DNA of 64,000 nucleotides from Ciborinia camelliae (taxonomy: Eukaryota > Ascomycota > Leotiomycetes > Helotiales > Sclerotiniaceae). The notes under the pieces were generated by a model. The model was not told the DNA's origin. It made no database searches and was given only the letters and a program-made list of their open reading frames with translations. Below are positions 56,838-64,000 of this stretch, piece after piece. A program made the position numbers and the translations under genes. The stretch's first letter is position 1. Each line of letters opens with the position of its first letter. The stretch is taken from positions 951,650 through 1,015,649 of the forward strand of contig JANPYM010000009.1 of assembly GCA_025890175.1 (NCBI GenBank), written 5' to 3'.

Positions 56838-57814
56838 TTGTGGGAAATTGAAGTTGGAGATCGAGGTTGGAGGTTGGGGTTGGAAGTTGGAAGTTGAATG
56901 AAAGAAGGAAAAGAAAAGAGAAAAGGGAAGAAATTTCTTTTCAGTCTAGGTACCTACCTACTAAGCGTGTGTTTACATCACTTTCACCTAACTTGGAAAG
57001 TGCGATGGGTAGGTAGGTACCTAGGTACTGGTATCGGAAGGTGAGGTGAGGTAAGGTAAACCCACGTGATGACCTTGGACATCCAACTTCTCAGGATGTC
57101 ATCTAACCTAGTATAAGTCTCGACATTTGGATGCCGCACCGTATCATATTTTGTAAATGAAAAACAATTCAAGGAATAACTTGTTAACATTGAAGAGAGT
57201 TTATCTCTCAATAATCGTTTATCTTAAGTGCCTTTCATTATACAACAGTTCTTGTGGTCATCATGCCCATGTATTTTTGAGGCGTGACCTAGACCCGCTG
57301 TCGATGTATGTAGATATCTGACATCAGCGAATTCTCGAAAATATATCCGTAGGTGTATTGCTAGATGTACCTAAGTAAATATTTGGTAGGTCGCAATGCC
57401 AGCGCATAATGTTACGTACTAGGTACCTAGCTAAGTAGGTACTGACCGTGGGTTCAGAGTGGAAGTTGAACCATCCATCATATTGGAGCATGGCGACGGT
57501 ATGTTATGAAAATTGACATCTATCAAACGATAAGAAGATCAGGAGTCATATTGTAGAACATCAAGATGTCAAGCCCAAGACGTCAAGCCCAAAGCTTTTA
57601 GATGAATGAAATGAATAAAGTGAACAGCATTAAGCTTTATTAGGAAATAGCTCTGTAGGCAACTGGCCAGGATATATATAAACAATGAACGCCATTGAGA
57701 AGCATAAACAAGTGATGTGAAGTGGGCACACATCGCGCATTCGTGCAGCTAATGGTAGCAAATGCCAAAAACGCACACTCATCAAGATGCTCTCCTCTCC
57801 ATTCCTCCGACACT
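56838..57814. other. Intergenic region with CCTAGGTA words
   Basis: Nearly 1 kb without a gene. CCTAGGTACC/GGTAGGTA words occur at 56946-56960, 57008-57029 and 57418-57442, and GGTGAGGTGAGGTAAGGTAA lies at about 57040-57059. The left end should contain the zinc-knuckle promoter. Confidence 0.45.
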
Positions 57815-59618
57815 TTACAACTGCTTCTCGTCCTTCAATCTCTTCTCCTCCTCCACAACATAATCCCTCCACCCTTCCCCTCTCATCCCACTGATCATCT
57901 TCCTCAACATTCCACTCCGCATAGCCCTCCCATCCCTCTCATAAACCATCTCAATAGCCATCAAACTCAGCACAAAAATTCCCACATCCCCACCCTTAAT
58001 GCCCTTCCACCAACCCCTCTTTTTGCCAACCTTCCAGAGCGAATCCATCGATGCTCTTGCACTATAAAGGAATTGGCTTCTCGCATCTTTCCTGACTACA
58101 AATCCCCAAAGTCCACCTAGCGCGCCGCCTAGGAAGAATCTCTGAGTGGGAAGAACATGTCTGGGGAGAAAGGACTGGAAAACGCAGATACTAGCCCAGC
58201 TTGTACCGATAGCGCCGGAGATATAGAGGGTACATTTTAGGATACGGATAGCGAGGGCATTGAGGGATGAGATGGGGGAATTGTAGAATTTGCGGTAGGA
58301 GGGGAGAGAGAAGAGAGTGAGGATTAGAGTGAAGACTCGGGCGAGACGGGGGAAGACTTGGATCCAGTAGGTCAGGTATGTGCGCAGGCAGGAGGGGTCA
58401 GAGGGGTGGAGAGTCGCGCATGTGAGGGATGTTATTAATGGGTGGGCTGGGGAGGTTATGGGGGAGATGGTACTGAGGGACTGGGGGAGGGTAGGGTTAT
58501 TTGGGAAGAGGATGGGAGACACGAAGGGGCTGGTTGGTTGTTAGTTGACTGGGTATGTGATTGTGAATGTGTAATAACATACGGGTAATTGAGACGTGCC
58601 ATTTCGGCGAGATTATCAACGATATCGTAAGTATTTGGCCATGGAAGGTTTTCTGGGTAATCCTCTGGTCGATATTGAATGTAATGTGGAGAGTGTTTAA
58701 GAATGAAATCACCATATTGCTTTAAATAATTAGCATCCTCCCCAATAAATCTGACTGAAGTCCATACCTTTGGAAAGCAATCCCTATCAAAAACGAAAGC
58801 GTGAAGCAATTGACCACAAGTAAGTGGAAATAGCAACCAACTTCCCCACCACCAAGGTCTCTCCCATCTACTTCCCTCCTTCCCCCAAATCCAACCCTCA
58901 TCTTCTGCCAAGTTATATGATATTTCTGCAGCTCTACTCAAAGAATATATCGCAATCGTAAGTCTCAATTGATCACTCGGATAAACCGCCAACATAAACC
59001 CAGCCAAACTTGCTCCTACCGCAGGCGCCAAACTTGATGTCAGAGTCCTACTTGTTTTTGGATTTCGTTGTCTGAAAGGGCGCGCTTCAGATTTAAGGAG
59101 ATGTGCGCGAAGTCGAGTGAAGAATCGAAAAAGTATCCTATGAAGAAGGAGGATACTAGAAAGGGAAAGAGAGAGGCGGAAGTTAGGTGACTTCCATAAC
59201 GAAACCTTCTTTCCCCTATATCATCGTTTAGCTATATTCTAACCTCATCTCCCAGAATGTGAATATAAAATACATACCCAGCTTTACCAGCGCCCATAAA
59301 TCTTTCTGTAAATAAACTCCATATCTTTAATCCAGCACTTGTAGCAAGAAATAACCTTAAACTACCTCTCACAGCCGCAGCATTATAATCATCGCGACCA
59401 GGTCTCTCTACCAATTTCTCTACCTTTATAACTGTAGGTGCATTTCTCTTTAAAACTTTCGATCTTGATATTATATATTTATGAAGAGTTTCGTATTCTT
59501 TCGCGGAAATGGTGTATCGAAGCGCGTTGCGTAGGATAGGATCAGCAGTGGATTTGGCTGATATTCGATCGCGAGGTGGTTTTGGACCTTCAGGAGCACC
59601 ACTGGGTGTTGAATCCAT
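57815..59618 (-). CDS. TMEM135-like multi-pass membrane protein
   Basis: Exons 59618-59278, 59155-58583 and 58529-57815 join in frame (122- and 53-base introns) to give 542 residues. Several hydrophobic segments are spread through the chain: LAPAVGASLAGFMLAVYP, LRLTIAIYSLSRAAEISY, WWWGSWLLFPLTCGQLLHAF, and two or three in the last third. The part with SCLRTYLTYWIQVFPRLARV, a proline-rich HPS-type segment before it, and the later FLPRHVLPTQRFFLGG resembles the TMEM135 family. Animal TMEM135 is linked to peroxisomes, mitochondria and lipid storage; the fungal role is unknown. The N-terminal 110 residues are soluble and charged. Confidence 0.72.
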
Positions 59619-59988
59619 GGTTTTGATGTGATTATGAGTGTCGCATGAGTGATCTTATTTGTTTGGGTGGTGGATGGATTCTTTGAGATTGATGTAGCTG
59701 AGGTAGCTCCTTAATCAACATGTGAAATATGAAAGTTTACCTCGGCGCAGAACAGTAGGGAGAGGTTAAATTGATGATCTGCAGCAAGGTTTTCGATTTT
59801 GAATGGGGAAAGGTCGAATTTGATGAAGCATTTAATTACTTCATATTCTGAGTGTTTTGAGGAAGGGTTTCGTCAAGTTTTTGGTTGTTTTGCAGAGGGA
59901 GAGGATGTAGATGTCCCTTCAATCGCATTGGTGTGACATGGTGTAGTTTTGCGATCACTTCATTGCCAATATTCCAGAAATGGAAATT

Positions 59989-60008
59989 GTTCTGCGGAAA
60001 CGCAGAAC
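59989..60008. other. Palindrome A with 8-bp stem and GAAA loop
   Basis: GTTCTGCG-GAAA-CGCAGAAC is a perfect eight-base stem with a four-base loop. As RNA the loop would be a GNRA tetraloop. A close copy lies 170 bases downstream. Confidence 0.95.
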
Positions 60009-60161
60009 GCCCGATTGAAATTAAGAGTATCTGAATTATCGTTGATATCATACATCTAATAAATGTGAAGATATTCAGAGAAGAATTCCAATATCAGGTT
60101 TATTGCTAGCTGCTAGACATATGGAAACAACCTATCAATATCCACCTCAGACACGTAGTAA

Positions 60162-60186
60162 AGTGTTCTGCGGGACGCAGAACACT
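60162..60186. other. Palindrome B with 11-bp stem, related to palindrome A
   Basis: AGTGTTCTGCG-GGA-CGCAGAACACT is a perfect eleven-base stem. It shares GTTCTGCG/CGCAGAAC with palindrome A but has a different loop, so the stem rather than the loop is conserved. Confidence 0.95.
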
Positions 60187-60511
60187 CATATACTTGTCTG
60201 GTATGGCTTTCCCATTTGATATAACTCTCTAATATTCAAAGTTGAAGTCTTGCTGGTTGTTCATCGCCTGGTTATTCATAGCCATCACCCACATCGCCAT
60301 CAACCATCCCAAGATCGCACATATTTCAAAGCAGTTCAAAGCAGTTCAAAGTGCAAAGCCTGCCATCTATCTAGTGTATTCTTCTTCATGTTGCAGTTCC
60401 AAGACCGCAATCACAATGAAAAAAAGGTATTATCCCGAGGGAAGCAATCAAAAATTCCGCCGACGAGGTTCCCGAAGGAAACTCGACGAAACTCGTCGCC
60501 CCGATGTGCAA

Positions 60512-60942
60512 TGGAGGACTCGTATCGCAACGTGACAATGCTTGATCTGCCAACGCTTCAACAAGGTAAGTATGAGGAAGAAGAAGAAGAAGAAAAAAGA
60601 GAAAGAGGATGGGAAATTTGGCCTCTTAATATGCTCGATCAGGTATGGTCCGTGCGAGCGCTTCAGTGCATATAGGACAAACATATCCTAAAGAAGTAAA
60701 GCTCTGTTTCTCCATGGCTGTAGTGGTCAAGTGGTCGATTCATTATTCGGAAATGTTGGGTTTTTTTTGACCCGAAAGTGGTGGTTCGGCTCGCGCCCGA
60801 TATCCCCACCTAAACCCGACCCACAACTCCACTCTTCTAAATCATTCGATTCTTCTTTTTTCTCCTTCTTCTTCTTCCTCATACTCCCCTTGTTGAAGCG
60901 TTGGCAGATCAAGCATTGTCACGTTGCGATACGAGTCCTCCA
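60512..60942. repeat. Inverted repeat, arms about 89 bp
   Basis: The left arm (60512-60600) reappears reversed at 60855-60942 with a few mismatches and a spacer of about 250 bases. Both arms share GGACTCGTATCGCAACGTGA and the following TGCTTGATCTGCCAACGCTT, and both end in an AGAAGA-rich tract. In the same frame both arms encode DSYRNVTMLDLPTLQQG followed by an acidic run. Confidence 0.9.
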
Positions 60943-60962
60943 AGCTTGCCTGCGGCAAGCTT
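60942..60962. other. Palindrome at the edge of the inverted repeat
   Basis: AAGCTTGCC-TGC-GGCAAGCTT is a perfect nine-base stem directly abutting the right arm of the inverted repeat; CGGCAAGCC follows as a partial third copy. Confidence 0.9.
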
Positions 60963-61477
60963 TCGGCAAGCCTTCCGGCCTCTAAGGGGGGACGGAAACG
61001 AAAAGATTCAAACCAACACCTATATCAAGTATATTCGCAATCAAGGAATTCTAGCATTAAATACATGAACTTTTAATGAAGACGTTCTCATTGTCATTTC
61101 ATTGTTCACTTTTTTTAAAAAAAAAAAAAAGAATTCCATCATTCATGCTCCGACTGCCTATGTATACATATCGAAAATCCAAAGGACATACATATCAAGA
61201 TAATCAAACCAAAAAGGAAGCGCAAGCGCTATCCACTATCCGCTATATAATAATCCCTAATATAAAATATACGTCACGCTATTATTGATGTTGGAGTCCT
61301 TAACCTTGGTATGCCTAGGTAGGTAACCATCTATAGAGCATTTCTTAGAATCGATATGTTTTGAAGTAGTATCCCGTCTAGATACGGAGTAGATGAACAT
61401 CTGTATAAGATCATTATTATAAAAGTTGAAAAGCAGAATTTGTAAACGAATATTAACATTAGCATTAACCTTAACAA

Positions 61478-61560
61478 CCAAATCCAAATCCAAATCCAAA
61501 TCCAAATCCAAATGCAACTCCAAATCCAAATGCAACTCCAAATCCAAATGCAACTCCAAA
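61478..61560. repeat. CCAAAT hexamer array passing into an 18-bp unit
   Basis: About six CCAAAT units are followed by three 18-base units of the form CCAAATCCAAATGCAACT. The higher-order unit arose from the hexamer by a variant and re-amplification. Confidence 0.9.
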
Positions 61561-61725
61561 AATCTAAATCTATATACTATCTACCCAGAGAGTAAACCCA
61601 AGACGTTATTCCTGATAACATGAAATAGGTACCTACCTTCCCCTTCAAAATGGTCCACGCGGGTAGGGCTCGTGGATCCTCCCAACTCCTTTGCCAATTT
61701 CTTCACCCTACTACGCTCTATGAGT

Positions 61726-62497
61726 TTACATAGCCTCCATCTCCACCTCCATCTCCATGTCCTGGGCAGGGCTCGTAGATCCTCCTACCACATTGGTCAA
61801 TTTCTTTATCCTATCCGTCGCTCTACCCTCAGCCGCCATCTCCCTCTCCCTCCCCATCACCATCTGAATCTGTTTCGACGAAGAGCCCTCCGCCACCCCC
61901 TCCTTCCCCTTCCCCTCCCCCTTCCATGTCCTCATCACCTCAATCCTTTTAAAAAACCTCGTCCCATCCTCCTCCATCCTTATAAAAACCCTCGTCCCAT
62001 CCTCCTTCACCGTTTCAGAAACCCTCGTCCCACCCAGTAACTCCCCATTGACAATAGCCCAACCCTTCCCGTTCCAATTCCCCAACACATCCCTGCCAAG
62101 CTCTCCCGCTTGCTCCCACGGTCTCTTCTTCATCACCCTCTTCCTTGCAAAGAAATTCAAAGTGTTATCTAGCACTTCCACAAAGTGGGGTCTTCCATCA
62201 ATAATAAACTCCATGTATCCCATGAGAGGATGTCCAGAAATACAATGTTGATTGCTATAGATGATGAGATGGGTGCCGTTAGTTTCTTATTATATATGGT
62301 ATGTATTGCTAAGTGTTGAATGGAGATTGCCAAAAACTATAATTGGTTACTTACGACTCGAACCACTTCTTCCTCAATCTTCGGTTGTTTATGGCTTCGA
62401 GAAGCCTTGCAAATTGCTCTTTTGACCAATTGTGGCTCGATACAGTATCCCTGCAGTTTTCCAGCATTTCCAGGTCCATATTAGAAAACTCGGGCAT
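61726..62497 (-). CDS. Uncharacterised protein, 223 residues
   Basis: Exons 62497-62355 and 62254-61726 join across a 100-base intron (donor GTAAGT, acceptor CTATAG) to give 223 residues beginning MPEFSNMDLEMLENCRD. The first half looks folded (LLEAINNRRLRKKWFE, GYMEFIIDGRPHFVEVLDN). The middle contains a repeated DGTR element (ETVKEDGTRVFIRMEEDGTR with a further FFKRIE), and the C-terminus is a low-complexity Glu/Met/Lys tail. No family is recognised. It could be a lineage-restricted gene. A CCAAAT repeat array lies about 170 bases beyond its stop codon. Confidence 0.5.
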
Positions 62498-62680
62498 TGC
62501 TCCTCCCTTGCGCATGTATTATTCTGCTAAATCCGACGTCTACCTAGGTACGAAGTTATTAGTTTCTCTGCCTTGATGATTTGTTAATGGTTTTATTAAT
62601 TAATTTACGGATAAAGCAAGCATCCATATGTACAGTAGTACAAAGTTCCACAGGGAGAGGAACAATCAAATAAACTACGC

Positions 62681-63786
62681 TCAGGGTGGTCCAACCATAT
62701 CATGAAATAATCCTCCATTTCCATTCGCATAAACACCTTGTATGGCTTTCATGGGTGTATCTACTACTTTATCCCCCTCCACTGTAGCTTCCCCGTCGCG
62801 GAATTGTCGCATAAGTTGTAGAAATTGACTATTCTGAAATTTGTCACTTTGGTTGTTACTAACGCCGTTTAGAAGTTCCCCAGCCGTACGTGATAGAGCA
62901 TCTGGTGCATTTGTGTTTTGTTTTGAAGTTGGGGTTGCGGGAGGGGAAATAGTGTCTGCGCCGAGAGGAGCTTGGTTAGAGAGGTGGTTTACCGCTCTTT
63001 CGAGTTCAAGTTCGGCTTGATTGATTTTTGCTTCTGCGGCAACATCCATGGCCTGTTGTTCAGCTATCATTCTCTGTTTTTCTGCATTAGCTGCTTCATC
63101 GAAAGCTCTGGCAAATGCCGCATCATCAAAAGCTTCATTGCCTTGCGCCGATGACTGTCCTGTGGATATAAGTTGGTTTTGTTGCATAAGAACTCTAGGT
63201 ACTGAATTGTATCCAGGATTCATCATAGAACGGCCATTCATTCCCATAGCAGGTTGTTTTCCTTGAGCATTCAACCCTGAACCTCCATAACTTTGCGCAA
63301 ACTCCTGATGCCATCCTCCTTCCATTTGTGGTTGATGTGTTTGATATGACCCTTGTTGTTGAAATTGCGCTTGAGAACGGGAGATATTGAGGTTCTGGAA
63401 ATCGCTAACCCATCCTTGACCTGCAGGATGTTGCGGTGAGGCATTTTGAAGGGATTGAGGAGGAGGGGTTTGGAAATGCCGAAGGGAGAAGGTTTGAGCT
63501 GAGGGAGAGGGACCAAGTGATTGATGACCAGCTTGAAAAGCTGCGAATTCAGCATCCAGCTGACCTGCATTTTGAGCAGCAGATGTTCGGAAACCCTGCG
63601 GTATTGTTGTTAGTAGAGTCCCCGAGACAATGTATTGCGATTAGAAGTATATGGATATTGTATGATGCATACTTGTGAAGGTGATGCTCTTCCAACTAAT
63701 CGATCTTGTTGTAAGGTACGATCAACGTTTGAATTCTTTTGTAAATTTTGTAAAGCATTTGATGGACCACAGAGATCATCTGCCAT
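62681..63786 (-). CDS. PEX20: Peroxisomal PTS2 co-receptor Pex20
   Basis: Exons 63786-63673 and 63595-62681 join in phase 0 across a 77-base intron to give 342 residues. The N-terminus carries the conserved Cys in ADDLCGPSNALQNLQK, which is the mono-ubiquitination site for receptor recycling in this family, followed by VDRTLQQDRL. Two WxxxF/Y-type motifs (WVSDF and WHQEF), used to bind Pex13/Pex14, lie in a Gln/Pro-rich disordered region. A helical segment rich in Ala/Glu (about 200-240) and a conserved SQFLQLMRQFRDGE near the end complete the protein. Pex20 works with Pex7 to import PTS2 cargo in filamentous fungi. PEX1, which would extract it from the membrane, lies about 10.5 kb away. Confidence 0.93.
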
Positions 63787-64000
63787 AATGACGACGGTAT
63801 CGATTGAGATTATTCTGTACTGGTTTGATTTGATTGTGGTTTTGTGGTTGAAAGAATTCTAAAAAAGCCTAGGTATAACATGACAATTCGGGAATGTGAA
63901 GTTAATTGGACCGAGGTCTATGAAGTGGTTGCAGGTGGGTGGTGTGGTGGTGTCAATTGAAAACTACCTTAACCTGAAAGATAAATAAATCTATTAGGAG

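Larger units (their letters stand above)
59619..61725. other. Gene-free region rich in palindromes and repeats
   Basis: Two kilobases between genes hold two related palindromes (59989-60008, 60162-60186), a long inverted repeat (60512-60600 with 60855-60942), a third palindrome (60942-60962), a poly-A run near 61117, and a CCAAAT array (61478-61560). No intact gene is visible. A short peptide frame is conserved between the inverted-repeat arms. Confidence 0.6.

Noticed and set aside
60715..60810. tRNA-like stretch with GTGGTCAAGTGG and GTGGTTCGGCTC resembling A and B boxes
   Set aside because: No seven-base acceptor stem pairs, the anticodon arm cannot be drawn, and a T8 run interrupts the middle. 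At most a tRNA-derived fragment.
61478..61560. Possible CRISPR-like array
   Set aside because: The units are contiguous hexamers without unique spacers, and the genome is eukaryotic; it is an ordinary minisatellite.
48437..63786. PEX1 and PEX20 as a functional peroxin cluster
   Set aside because: The genes are 10.5 kb apart with unrelated genes between, and peroxin genes are generally scattered in fungi; linkage is probably chance.

Overview
The window is a piece of nuclear genome from a filamentous ascomycete (Pezizomycotina). Most genes carry one to six short GT-AG introns, usually 44-120 bases with CTAAC/CTGAC-like branch points. The gene set includes a PTH11-type seven-helix protein, a cyanovirin-N homologue, PEX20, a chromodomain/AT-hook protein and NmrA-like enzymes. 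The moderate GC content, AT-rich block and recurring CCTAGGTAGGTA and TACGGAGTA words suggest a leotiomycete (Helotiales, perhaps Sclerotiniaceae-like), but the order and family are inference. Protein names come from recognising family motifs by eye; exon joins were checked for reading frame but not against transcripts.

Layout. 0-5 kb: RRS1 (ribosome biogenesis) converging on a Rho GTPase-activating protein. 5-8 kb: a long gene-free stretch with a hexamer microsatellite. 8-13.3 kb: PTH11-like membrane protein, 3-ketodihydrosphingosine reductase, and an NAD-dependent epimerase-like gene that appears broken by a frameshift and a lost splice donor. 14-24.8 kb: a Cys-rich single-pass surface protein, a 939-residue RRM protein, a CVNH lectin, and an NmrA-like reductase with a degenerate cofactor loop. 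26-33 kb: a large protein with a meiotic-axis-like layout (Red1/SYCP2-like, tentative), then a seven-exon Ulp1/DEN1-type protease with a 9-base micro-exon. 34-39.5 kb: a 3-dehydroshikimate dehydratase-like TIM barrel, SLX9, UBA4 and PAM17. 39.7-40.4 kb: an AT-rich island beside a chromodomain/AT-hook gene. 43-48.2 kb: a tungstate-binding-like (TupA-like) protein, a decayed intronless frame with two TGA stops that may be a viral relic, and an F-box protein. 48.4-55.4 kb: PEX1 and MCM7 diverging from a shared promoter. 55.5-64 kb: a small orphan, a zinc-knuckle protein, a TMEM135-like membrane protein, a repeat- and hairpin-rich gap, an unknown protein, and PEX20.

Most genes are single-copy housekeeping functions in unrelated pathways: ribosome assembly (RRS1, SLX9), peroxisomal import (PEX1, PEX20), mitochondrial import (PAM17), tRNA thiolation/urmylation (UBA4), replication (MCM7), sphingolipid synthesis and ubiquitin-like deconjugation. 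I see no biosynthetic cluster, CRISPR array, rRNA or convincing tRNA. The most unusual items are the decayed frame at 44.6-45.9 kb, the newly broken epimerase, the Red1-like candidate, the AT-rich island next to a heterochromatin-type gene, and the palindromes and inverted repeat at 60-61 kb.
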